Source of the DNA: Lachnospiraceae bacterium
Lineage (GTDB): Bacteria; Bacillota; Clostridia; Lachnospirales; Lachnospiraceae
Length of the DNA: 64,000 nt
Assembly: GCA_900753305.1 (NCBI GenBank)
Contig: CAADYR010000031.1
Coordinates: forward strand, 38,902-102,901
Reading direction: 5' to 3'
The notes under the pieces are model-generated. The model was not told where the DNA came from. It made no database searches and was given only the letters and a program-made list of their open reading frames with translations. Positions within the stretch are counted from its first letter, which is position 1. Each line of letters starts with the position of its first letter. The translations under genes and the position numbers were made by a program. Shown piece by piece: positions 1-10,347 of the stretch.

Positions 1-2316
1 GCAGTTGAAGCTTATGCGGATTTGTCGGAATTAGGTCAAAGCAGCAGTTTCGCCATTGATACAGAATTGATGGAAAGTACGATCGCATTAAAAGAGGGAG
101 TTTCTACAGGTGTAAAAAATATTCCTGTAACTGTAAAGGATCAGTATGGCAACCTTTATACGACCTCTGCACATGTAACTGTAAAGGACAGGGATAATGA
201 CGGTTTTGACTGGGATGAAGCGGTAATTTATTTTGCAGTTACAGACCGCTTCTTTGATGGCGACAGTAGCAACAATGATGCATATGGTACAGGTACTTAT
301 GCACCGGCAGAGGGTTCCATGTATCATGGAGGCGATTTTGCAGGTCTGGAGTCCAAACTTGATTATCTGCAGAAACTTGGTGTAAATACAGTATGGATCA
401 CACCTGTTGTAGAAAATATAGAAGATACACTTAACTGTGATGGATATGACGGACAGCATAATTCCGGATACCATGGTTACTGGGCAAGTGATTTTACAAA
501 GCTTAATAAACATCTGGGAACACCGGAGGAATTACAGGAGCTTGTTGATGCACTGCATGCCCGTGGAATGAAGTTAATGGTAGATGTAGTTCTGAATCAT
601 GCAGGTTACGGTACAGAAGATACCTTTAATAATACTTATATTGCAGGCAAGAATATGCTTCGTGATAAATCTACGACTGTAAAGGGTGATGATAAGAAAG
701 ATGCATTATCCAGTCTTCCTGATTTTGTAACAGAGGATGAGCAGGTAAGAGATCTGCTGATCGCATGGCAGACTTCGTGGGTAAGTAATTATGATATTGA
801 TTATTTCAGAGTAGATACAGTAAAGCATGTTGATGATACGACATGGAAAGCATTCAAAAATGCATTAACCTATATTGATCCTGATTTTAAGATGATCGGT
901 GAATATGCAGGTGCAGGATATGCAACGAATGCAGGGCAGCTTAGAACTGGCCAGATGGATTCTTTACTTGATTTTGATTTCAATGACCAGGCAATTTCAT
1001 TTGTAAGCGGTAATTTATCTACAGTAGAAAACTTTATGGAAAGCCGGAATGCAGGAATTGACAACACGGCAACCATGGGAAGTTTCCTCAGCAGTCATGA
1101 TGAGGATGGACTGATGTACCGCCTGATGAATGAAGGCAATTGCGTAGATGCTGACAAGGCTTATGCCTTGATGAAAGTTGCAGCAACTTTGCAGATCACG
1201 GCAAAAGGACAGCCGGTTATCTATTATGGAGAAGAATTAGGACAGACAGGAGCAAATAACTGGCCGTACCAGACGAATCGTTATGATATGGATTGGTCAA
1301 TTGCAAATGATGACAATGATATGCTTGGACATTATTCCAAACTGCTTGAAATTCGTAATTCTTATACGGATGTTTTTGCAAAGGGCAGCAGAACTACAGT
1401 AGCAGCAGATGATGCAGACGGTACACTGGTAGCATCCAGAAGCTATGGTGATACTACTTTATTTGTAGGATTTAATATTAATGAAAATGAAAGCAGAACA
1501 GTAGAACTGAAGCTGGCAGCCAATACGACATATACAGATTTATATAGTAACAGTCAGTATCAGAGCAATACAGACGGTGTGGTACAGATCGAAATACCTG
1601 CTGCAAAGGACGGAGGTACAGTCGTATTAAAGGCAGGCAAAGCCAAACCATCAGACAGACCACAGATTAAAAATGATTCTGAGGAAAATACAGGAAATAA
1701 TGAAAGCCAGAGCAGTGATGCAGGTATAACAACAGGAAGAGTAATGACTGAACCGGAGTATACCTCGATAGATGGGACTACAGTAACAGGCTGGGATAAA
1801 GTCGTTGACCGCGCATTTGCCGATGCACAGGCACAGATGGTTCCCCTGTCTGATTCTGCTGAAAATGCAGCAACAGTACAGCAGACAGTTGTAAATCTTA
1901 CATTAAAGTCCCATTCCAATATGATCATTCCGGCAGCGGTAGTAGCCAAAATGGCAGCCAGCGGGGCAACATATGTATTTTCATGGGAGGATGGAGTAAT
2001 TACAGCATACACAGCAGCAGCGCTTGCACAGGTAAAAGGAGATCTGGATCTGAATATCATGGTATCAAAAGACAAGGATTTCGGACAGGGATTCAAATCA
2101 TTTGTGCTTGATCCAAGAAAGAAGGCTATTTATGGTGTCAAGCTTGCAACCGTAATGTCACTGGGTAAAGAGAATGCCGGCAGGACAGCATTTATTTTCC
2201 AGAGAAATCTTACAACACAGGGAATAGAATTCCTGAATAGTACCACTATCGATGAGGCGGGAAATGTTGCTGTACCATGTGTTGATTTCACGGATTTTGT
2301 TATCCTTTATCAATAA
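1..2316 (+). CDS. Extracellular alpha-amylase, GH13 family (5'-truncated by window)
   Basis: The reading frame is open from base 1, so the start lies upstream; 771 residues are visible. It hydrolyses alpha-1,4-glucan (starch-type) links. After a short Ig-like stretch, the GH13 barrel begins near base 220 (AVIYFAVTDRFFDGD). The four GH13 motifs are present: VDVVLNH (about 580), YFRVDTVKH with the nucleophile Asp at 814-816, IGEY with the acid/base Glu at 901-903, and SSHD with the transition-state Asp at 1099-1101. A beta-rich domain C follows. A Ser/Asn/Glu-rich linker (about 1640-1720) leads to a roughly 190-residue C-terminal domain that I do not recognise. There is no LPxTG or C-terminal membrane anchor, so any signal peptide, starch-binding domains or anchor would be in the missing N-terminal part. 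Secretion is inferred from the modular layout. The family assignment is firm; the exact product specificity is not visible. Confidence 0.93.
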   Translation, partial: AVEAYADLSELGQSSSFAIDTELMESTIALKEGVSTGVKNIPVTVKDQYGNLYTTSAHVTVKDRDNDGFDWDEAVIYFAVTDRFFDGDSSNNDAYGTGTYAPAEGSMYHGGDFAGLESKLDYLQKLGVNTVWITPVVENIEDTLNCDGYDGQHNSGYHGYWASDFTKLNKHLGTPEELQELVDALHARGMKLMVDVVLNHAGYGTEDTFNNTYIAGKNMLRDKSTTVKGDDKKDALSSLPDFVTEDEQVRDLLIAWQTSWVSNYDIDYFRVDTVKHVDDTTWKAFKNALTYIDPDFKMIGEYAGAGYATNAGQLRTGQMDSLLDFDFNDQAISFVSGNLSTVENFMESRNAGIDNTATMGSFLSSHDEDGLMYRLMNEGNCVDADKAYALMKVAATLQITAKGQPVIYYGEELGQTGANNWPYQTNRYDMDWSIANDDNDMLGHYSKLLEIRNSYTDVFAKGSRTTVAADDADGTLVASRSYGDTTLFVGFNINENESRTVELKLAANTTYTDLYSNSQYQSNTDGVVQIEIPAAKDGGTVVLKAGKAKPSDRPQIKNDSEENTGNNESQSSDAGITTGRVMTEPEYTSIDGTTVTGWDKVVDRAFADAQAQMVPLSDSAENAATVQQTVVNLTLKSHSNMIIPAAVVAKMAASGATYVFSWEDGVITAYTAAALAQVKGDLDLNIMVSKDKDFGQGFKSFVLDPRKKAIYGVKLATVMSLGKENAGRTAFIFQRNLTTQGIEFLNSTTIDEAGNVAVPCVDFTDFVILYQ

Positions 2317-2421
2317 AATTATGTGAACCTATTGTCAAAATTACAAGAAATTGTTTAAACTTTTAAAAAAATATGTTACTTTTTGACTTGAAAGAGTGAC
2401 AAATAAGAAGTAAAATATCTA

Positions 2422-2495
2422 TGAAAGCATTCGGGGGGAGGGAGCAAAATGTTCTCTCCCTTTCTATACACAAAGAAAGTATGATAATGCTTTCA
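2422..2495. other. Nested inverted repeats between amylase and atp operon
   Basis: An outer perfect 10-bp inverted repeat (TGAAAGCATT at 2422-2431, AATGCTTTCA at 2486-2495) encloses a 10-bp hairpin. The hairpin runs GGGAGGGAGC 2436-2445, loop AAAAT, GTTCTCTCCC 2451-2460, with two G-U pairs, and is followed by TTTCTAT. The inner hairpin could end amylase transcription, although its T tract is weak. A tentative promoter (GTGACA 2396-2401, 18 bp, TATGAA 2420-2425) would start transcription near 2432, making the hairpin the start of the atp leader. The rest of the 2317-2549 gap is AT-rich without other structure. Confidence 0.5.
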
Positions 2496-2549
2496 CAAAA
2501 TTATATATCATATCAAAAATAATCAAGAAGGAAAGGAGATGAATGGAAG

Positions 2550-3236
2550 ATGGAACAGATTGCAAACGAACTGCTTGAAGAGTTGAACTGTGATACTGCC
2601 TTTACAATCCCCATATTCGGTGGCATTGAAGTTGCAGAATCAGTCGTGATCACTTGGGTCATTATGGCATTTATGCTGATATTGGCTATCTGCATGACCA
2701 GAAATCTTAAAGTACAGAACCCTGGTAAGAGACAGGTTATTCTGGAAACGGCAGTATGCGGACTGCAGAATATGGTAAAAGGCATCATCGGAGAAGAAGG
2801 CGCCGGATATGTACCTTATCTGGTTACGGTTATCGTATACATTGGTATATCAAACATCATTGGACTGTTTGGTATGAAACCGCCTACAAAGGACCTGAAT
2901 GTAACAGGCGCACTGGCAATCATGAGTATTATTCTGATCGAATATTCCGGAATCCATGCAAAGGGCGTGAAACGCTGGGCGAAGAGCTTTGCGGAGCCTG
3001 TAGCCGTTGTGGCACCTTTAAATGTATTGGAGATATTTATCAGACCGCTATCCTTATGTATGCGACTTTTTGGTAATGTACTGGGCGCATTCGTAGTTAT
3101 GGAGCTGCTTAAGATTATCATGCCGGCTATTTTGCCAATCCCGTTCAGTTTATACTTTGATATATTCGATGGATTGATTCAGGCATATGTATTCGTATTC
3201 TTAACATCATTATTTATTAAGGAAGCTATCGAGTAA
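2550..3236 (+). CDS. atpB: F-type ATP synthase subunit a (F0)
   Basis: 228 residues. Membrane subunit forming the ion half-channels next to the c-ring. Several hydrophobic helices are visible. The essential arginine lies in the conserved RLFGN motif near residue 174 (IRPLSLCMRLFGN), followed by the last two helices. The start is set by an AAAGGAG at 2532-2538; the other nearby ATGs are out of frame. First gene of the atp operon; no atpI precedes it. The stop codon lies inside a 19-bp palindrome. Confidence 0.96.
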   Translation: MEQIANELLEELNCDTAFTIPIFGGIEVAESVVITWVIMAFMLILAICMTRNLKVQNPGKRQVILETAVCGLQNMVKGIIGEEGAGYVPYLVTVIVYIGISNIIGLFGMKPPTKDLNVTGALAIMSIILIEYSGIHAKGVKRWAKSFAEPVAVVAPLNVLEIFIRPLSLCMRLFGNVLGAFVVMELLKIIMPAILPIPFSLYFDIFDGLIQAYVFVFLTSLFIKEAIE

Positions 3237-3252
3237 CTATTCTGAATAGTTA
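3234..3252. repeat. 19-bp palindrome between atpB and atpE
   Basis: TAACTATTC (3234-3242), central T, GAATAGTTA (3244-3252). It begins with the atpB stop codon and lies 34 bp before the atpE start. As RNA it could form a six-pair stem with a 7-nt loop. It shares the 13-mer TTCTGAATAGTTA with the large inverted repeat before the GH43 gene (26771-26783). An effect on relative a/c subunit expression is possible but inferred. Confidence 0.6.
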
Positions 3253-3267
3253 GAAACAATTAATTAG

Positions 3268-3510
<243 letters not shown>

Positions 3511-3531
3511 GCAGGAAGGTAGGAAAAGATT

Positions 3532-4017
3532 ATGCTTAGATTGGATATTAATCTGGTCTTCACAATCATCAACTTATTGGTTCTCTATTTCCTGATGAAG
3601 AAGTTCCTGTTCAAGCCGGTAAACAATATCATTGCACAGAGAGAAGAAGCAATCAAGAAGCAGTTTGATGAGGCTGATGAAGCCCAGAAGAAGGCTGATG
3701 ACTTAAAGAAACAGTATGAAGATTCCCTTGCAAATGCCAAGGAAGATTCTGCTAAACTGGTACAGGAAGCAAGAGAAAAAGCAAGAGTAGAGTACGATCG
3801 TATTGTGAAATCAGCCGATGAAGAAGTGACAAAGAGAATGCAGAAAGCAGAAGAAACCATTCAGGAAGAAAAGAACAAGTCTCTTCGCAGTATGCAGTCT
3901 GAAATTCAGAATCTTGTTGTTGCGGCAGCAAGTAAGGTAGTAGGAGATCAGGTATCTCCTGAACACAGTCAGAAGCTTTATGACGATTTTATCGCAGAAA
4001 TGGGTGAAACGAAATGA
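3532..4017 (+). CDS. atpF: F-type ATP synthase subunit b (stator)
   Basis: 161 residues: one N-terminal membrane helix (about residues 5-28), then a long charged coiled coil rich in Glu, Lys and Ala, as expected for the peripheral stalk that links F0 to subunit delta. It overlaps the next gene by four bases (ATGA at 4014-4017), so b and the delta-alpha fusion are probably translationally coupled. Confidence 0.95.
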   Translation: MLRLDINLVFTIINLLVLYFLMKKFLFKPVNNIIAQREEAIKKQFDEADEAQKKADDLKKQYEDSLANAKEDSAKLVQEAREKARVEYDRIVKSADEEVTKRMQKAEETIQEEKNKSLRSMQSEIQNLVVAAASKVVGDQVSPEHSQKLYDDFIAEMGETK

Positions 4018-6032
4018 CACAGACAGTGATTGATTATGCAAAAGAAATGAAAAGACTGTCTGTATCCCCGGAGGATGTAAAGCAGACTGTCGAATTATTA
4101 GAAGCTTTACCTCAGGTTAAGGTAGACTTTGAGAACCCAACAGTCGAACTGGAGAAGAAGATTCATTTGATCGAGATGATTTTCCCAAAACAGATTAGGG
4201 ATTTTCTGGAGCTTTTATGCGATCATCATGATTTCAACCTTTTCTCTGAGATAGTAGAAGCTTACAATGAGGAGCTGCGCAAGGTAGAGAACAACCCTAA
4301 TCTTGCAGTACAGATTTCATATGTAGTTCCTCCTACAGAAGACCAATTGAATAAGATGAAGGAATTCCTTAAAGAGAAATGCCATGCTGATGCATTAGAT
4401 GTTACTCTCAAGGAAGACAAGAATCTGCTGGGCGGCTTCATTATCCGTGCAGGTAATGAAGAATACGACTGGAGTATGCGCGGCAGATTACAGCAGATCG
4501 AGCGTACTATGAAGGACAGCGTAGCATCTGCTGATAATATGAATGATATCATTACGATCTTAAAGACTGAGATCGATGAGTCAGCCTTTGATACCAGCAA
4601 ACGTGAAGTAGGTAATGTAATCTGGATCGGTGATGGTATTGTTACGATCAAGGGTATTGACCATGCAATGTATGGTGAGATCGTAATCTTTGATACAGGC
4701 GTAAAGGGCATGGTACAGGATATCAGAAGAAATGAGATCGGATGTATCCTTTTTGGCCGTGATACCGGTATGAAAGAGGGCACCAGAGTCATCAGAAGCG
4801 GCAAACGTGCAGGTATTCCTGTAGGTGAGGGCTTCCTTGGCAGAGTTATCAATGCACTTGGCGAGCCTATTGATGGTAAGGGTGAGATTCCAAGTGTTGA
4901 TTATCGTCCAATCGAAAACGATGCACCAAGTATCGTTGATCGTAAATCAGTCAGCGTACCAATGGAAACAGGTATTCTGGCAATCGACTCCATGTTCCCT
5001 ATTGGACGTGGACAGCGTGAGTTGATCATCGGCGACAGACAGACTGGTAAGACCAGTATTGCAATGGATGCCATTCTGAATCAGAAGGGTAAGGACGTTA
5101 TCTGTATCTATGTTGCAATCGGTCAGAAGGCATCTACAATTGCCAAGCTGGTTCGTACTCTGGAAGCGCATGATGCACTTTCCTATACAACAGTTGTATC
5201 TGCAACAGCCAGTGATCCTGCATCTTTACAGTACATTGCACCGTACTCAGGTACATCTCTTGCAGAGTACTTCATGTATAAGGGCAAGGATGTATTGATC
5301 GTATATGATGATCTGTCCAAGCATGCAGTTGCATACAGAGCATTATCTCTGTTGCTGGAGCGTTCACCAGGACGTGAAGCATATCCCGGTGACGTATTCT
5401 ACTTACATTCCAGATTACTGGAGCGTTCTTCCAGACTGACTCCAGAGGCAGGCGGCGGTTCTATCACAGCATTGCCTATTATTGAGACACAGGCTGGTGA
5501 CGTATCTGCGTATATCCCGACCAACGTAATTTCCATTACAGATGGTCAGATATTCCTGGAAAGCTCACTGTTCTTCTCCGGTCAGAGACCTGCCGTTAAC
5601 GTCGGCTTATCTGTATCCCGTGTAGGTGGTGCAGCACAGACTAAGGCAATGAAGAAGGCAGCCGGAAGTATCCGTATCGATCTGGCACAGTTCAGAGAGA
5701 TGGAAGTCTTTACACAGTTCAGTTCTGATCTGGACGATACGACCAAACAGCAGTTGGAATATGGTAAAGGACTGATGGAAATCTTAAAACAGCCTCTGGG
5801 AAGACCTCTTTCCATGGCAGAGCAGGTTATTACACTGTGTGCAGCTAATAATAAGCTGTTCATGGGAGTACCTACTAAGGATGTCAAGAAATTCCAGATG
5901 GATATGCTTGATTATGTAAGAGACCATAATGGTGAGATCATTCATGAACTGGAGGATAAGAAGGTCCTGACAGATGAACTTGCAGAAGAGATCATCAAAA
6001 CAGTTAAGGAAATGAAATCAGCGCAAATGTAA
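4014..6032 (+). CDS. atpHA: Fused ATP synthase delta-alpha subunit
   Basis: One uninterrupted 672-residue frame encodes two normally separate F1 subunits. Residues 1 to about 170 are a complete delta subunit (VIDYAKEMK start, NLLGGFIIRAG, DWSMRGRLQQIE end). Residues about 176-672 are a complete alpha subunit: REVGNVIWIGDGI barrel, Walker A GDRQTGKT at 340-347, VIVYDDLSKHAVAYR, and the C-terminal helical domain. The alpha part is about 500 residues, the usual length. The joint has in-frame Met166 (base 4509) and Met176 (base 4539) but no good Shine-Dalgarno before either; the nearest AAGGA is 22 nt upstream of 4539. In F1 there is one delta per three alpha, so this arrangement is unusual. Both halves look intact. 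The fusion is seen directly; its consequence is inference. Confidence 0.95.
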   Translation: MTQTVIDYAKEMKRLSVSPEDVKQTVELLEALPQVKVDFENPTVELEKKIHLIEMIFPKQIRDFLELLCDHHDFNLFSEIVEAYNEELRKVENNPNLAVQISYVVPPTEDQLNKMKEFLKEKCHADALDVTLKEDKNLLGGFIIRAGNEEYDWSMRGRLQQIERTMKDSVASADNMNDIITILKTEIDESAFDTSKREVGNVIWIGDGIVTIKGIDHAMYGEIVIFDTGVKGMVQDIRRNEIGCILFGRDTGMKEGTRVIRSGKRAGIPVGEGFLGRVINALGEPIDGKGEIPSVDYRPIENDAPSIVDRKSVSVPMETGILAIDSMFPIGRGQRELIIGDRQTGKTSIAMDAILNQKGKDVICIYVAIGQKASTIAKLVRTLEAHDALSYTTVVSATASDPASLQYIAPYSGTSLAEYFMYKGKDVLIVYDDLSKHAVAYRALSLLLERSPGREAYPGDVFYLHSRLLERSSRLTPEAGGGSITALPIIETQAGDVSAYIPTNVISITDGQIFLESSLFFSGQRPAVNVGLSVSRVGGAAQTKAMKKAAGSIRIDLAQFREMEVFTQFSSDLDDTTKQQLEYGKGLMEILKQPLGRPLSMAEQVITLCAANNKLFMGVPTKDVKKFQMDMLDYVRDHNGEIIHELEDKKVLTDELAEEIIKTVKEMKSAQM

Positions 6033-6076
6033 TTGGCGTGGATAAAATCCACGTGTAATAGAAAGGTATTTGTAAT

Positions 6077-8350
<2,274 letters not shown>

Positions 8351-8351
<1 letters not shown>

Positions 8352-8773
8352 TGCGTATGAATACTTTTGAATTAAAGGTCATCGCAATCGACAAAACCTT
8401 TTTTACAGGCAAATGCCAGCAGGTTATTGTAAGTGCTACAGACGGTTCTATCGGTATTATGGCACATCATGAGAATACTGTTATGGCATTGGTAGAAGGC
8501 CCGATGAGAATCCAGCTTGAAGATGGAACATGGTTGGAAGCTGTTACAGGCGTGGGACATGCACAGATTGCTTATAACCGTGTAACGATTCTGGTAGACT
8601 TCGCAGAAAAGCCTGAGGAAATCGACGAAAGAAGAGCACAGGAGGCTCTGGAACGTGCACAGGAAGCTATGAGACAGAAGCAGAGTATTCAGGAATACCA
8701 TATGTCACAGGCAAACATGGCACGTGCCATGGCAAGACTGGCAGCCAAGAAGCACTATACAAAAGACAAATGA
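8351..8773 (+). CDS. atpC: F-type ATP synthase subunit epsilon
   Basis: 140 residues. Rotor subunit linking gamma to the c-ring and often regulating ATP hydrolysis. N-terminal beta-sandwich (VSATDGSIGIMAHHENTVMAL) and a C-terminal helical hairpin (about residues 88-135). The start overlaps the atpD stop (TAATG), suggesting coupled translation. Last gene of the operon; a strong terminator follows. Confidence 0.95.
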
Positions 8774-8782
8774 AATACGAGC

Positions 8783-8816
8783 AAAGGGATCAGAATTTAA
8801 CTTCTGGTCCTTTTTG
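8783..8816 (+). terminator. Intrinsic terminator of the atp operon
   Basis: 13-bp stem with two G-U pairs (AAAGGGATCAGAA 8783-8795 against TTCTGGTCC plus TTTT), 6-nt loop, run of five T from 8811. Ten bases after the atpC stop. Confidence 0.88.
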
Positions 8817-8866
8817 TATGCGATTTTGTACAACATTTTGATTAAAATTGGCAGTTTATGAAAGGA

Positions 8867-8895
8867 TTTACAGTTTTCAAAATCTTCAGTATGAT
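8867..8895 (+). promoter_or_regulatory. Sigma-A promoter for the FNT channel gene
   Basis: TTTACA (8867-8872), 17-bp spacer, TATGAT (8890-8895); each hexamer matches consensus at 5 of 6. Predicted start near 8902, 45 bp before the gene, just after the atp terminator. Confidence 0.65.
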
Positions 8896-8946
8896 GTATC
8901 ATAGAAGAGCAAATGATTAAACAAGATGTAGAAGGAGCGTAACAGC

Positions 8947-9783
8947 ATGGAAAACAATTTTAATACACCGGCTCAGGTGTTTGAAGCAAATATGAAAGCG
9001 GGAGAAGGTAAAGTACAGCTTCCACTTCTGAAATGTATTTTGCTTGGTATTATGGCAGGTGCATTTATTGCTTTTGGTGGGGCAACCAGCAGTGCAGCAA
9101 TACATAATATCTCCAATCAGGGTATTGCCAAGGCTCTCGCAGGAGCAATCTTCCCTGTAGGACTTATGATGATCGTATTCGTTGGCGGCGAATTATTTAC
9201 GGGTGACTGTCTGATGATCGCAGGAACAATAGATAAGCGTTTCTCTGTATTACAGATGATCAGAACGCTGGTTGTTGTATGGTTTAGCAATATGGCAGGT
9301 GCTGTCATCATTTCCATATTGGTATATTACAGTGGATTGTTGGATTACACCAGCGGAGCACTTGGGGCATTTACGATCAAGGTAGCATATGGTAAGTGTA
9401 CGATCACACCTTTCAAGGCAATCTGTTCCGGTATCCTGTGTAATATTCTGGTATGTATCGCAGTATTAATGGCAACTGCAGCCAAAGACATCGCAGGTAA
9501 AGTATGGGCTATTTTCTTCCCTATCTGTGCCTTCGTAGTAGGCGGCTGGGAACACTGTGTTGCCAATATGTTCTATATTCCGGCAGGTATCATCGCAGCA
9601 ACCAATGACACATATGTTGCCAGGGCAGAAGAATTATATGGTATTACAGCAGCACAGATCAGTGCCAGTGTAAATATTGGCGGATTTATTTCCAACCTGA
9701 TTCCTGTTACAATTGGAAATATCCTTGGTGGAATGGTATTTGTTGCACTGCCACTGTATTTCATTCATAAAAAGAAAGCATAG
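8947..9783 (+). CDS. Formate/nitrite transporter (FNT) family channel
   Basis: 278 residues, six hydrophobic segments. FNT proteins form pentameric channels for small anions such as formate, nitrite or hydrosulfide. Family marks: GGELFTGD after helix 2, and GGWEHCVANMFYIPAGI, which carries the conserved pore histidine (GxEHxVANMF). AAGGAG lies nine bases before the ATG, and the gene has its own promoter. No formate lyase or nitrite reductase gene is nearby, so the substrate cannot be read from context; formate is plausible for a fermentative clostridium. Confidence 0.9.
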   Translation: MENNFNTPAQVFEANMKAGEGKVQLPLLKCILLGIMAGAFIAFGGATSSAAIHNISNQGIAKALAGAIFPVGLMMIVFVGGELFTGDCLMIAGTIDKRFSVLQMIRTLVVVWFSNMAGAVIISILVYYSGLLDYTSGALGAFTIKVAYGKCTITPFKAICSGILCNILVCIAVLMATAAKDIAGKVWAIFFPICAFVVGGWEHCVANMFYIPAGIIAATNDTYVARAEELYGITAAQISASVNIGGFISNLIPVTIGNILGGMVFVALPLYFIHKKKA

Positions 9784-9838
9784 GTGAAATGCAAACGTTT
9801 AAAAAGTTTGCAGGTTATAGTAAGGTAGGTGTATTAAC

Positions 9839-10342
9839 ATGAATGACAGATTGACTAGAAATGATATTAAGAAAATGGAAGAGGAAATTGAGCACCGTAA
9901 GCTGGTCGTGCGCCAGGAAGCCCTTGAAGATGTCAAAGAAGCCAGAGCGCAGGGTGATTTGAGTGAGAACTTTGAGTATAAAGCTGCCAAACGTTTTAAA
10001 AACCAGAATGAGAGCCGTATCCGTTATCTGGAGAGAATGATCAAAACAGCGCAGATCATAGAAGATGATTCCAAAGAGGACGAGGTTGGCTTAAATAAAA
10101 CGGTAGAGGTAGAATTTGTAGAAGATGGTACCACCGAAAAGTACCGTCTGGTCACTACTGTGCGCAATAATCCATTGCAGGGACTGATCAGTATCGAATC
10201 TCCAATCGCCAAGGCACTGATGGGGCACAAGGCGGGAGAACAGGTACATGTTCAGGTCAACGATAACTTCGGTTATGAAGTCATAATAAAGAGCATTGAA
10301 AATACACCGGATGATGATTCCATAGAGATTAGGAAGTTTTAG
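9839..10342 (+). CDS. greA: Transcription elongation factor GreA family
   Basis: 167 residues. Rescues backtracked RNA polymerase by stimulating transcript cleavage. The N-terminal coiled coil carries the acidic tip QGDLSENFEYKAAK (about residues 39-52), whose Asp and Glu position the catalytic metal. The C-terminal FKBP-like domain follows (SPIAKALMGHKAGE). It ends six bases before the ABC-F gene, so the two are probably cotranscribed. Confidence 0.9.
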   Translation: MNDRLTRNDIKKMEEEIEHRKLVVRQEALEDVKEARAQGDLSENFEYKAAKRFKNQNESRIRYLERMIKTAQIIEDDSKEDEVGLNKTVEVEFVEDGTTEKYRLVTTVRNNPLQGLISIESPIAKALMGHKAGEQVHVQVNDNFGYEVIIKSIENTPDDDSIEIRKF

Positions 10343-10347
10343 AATAT

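Noticed and set aside
22..2316. Start codon TTG at base 22 for the amylase
   Set aside because: The frame is open to base 1 and no RBS precedes base 22; the true start is outside the window.
9789..9803. Near match to a CcpA cre site before greA
   Set aside because: Fits the consensus except for one key C; it lies downstream of the FNT gene and before a housekeeping gene, where carbon control is not expected. It is also part of a 7-bp hairpin TGCAAAC/GTTTGCA.
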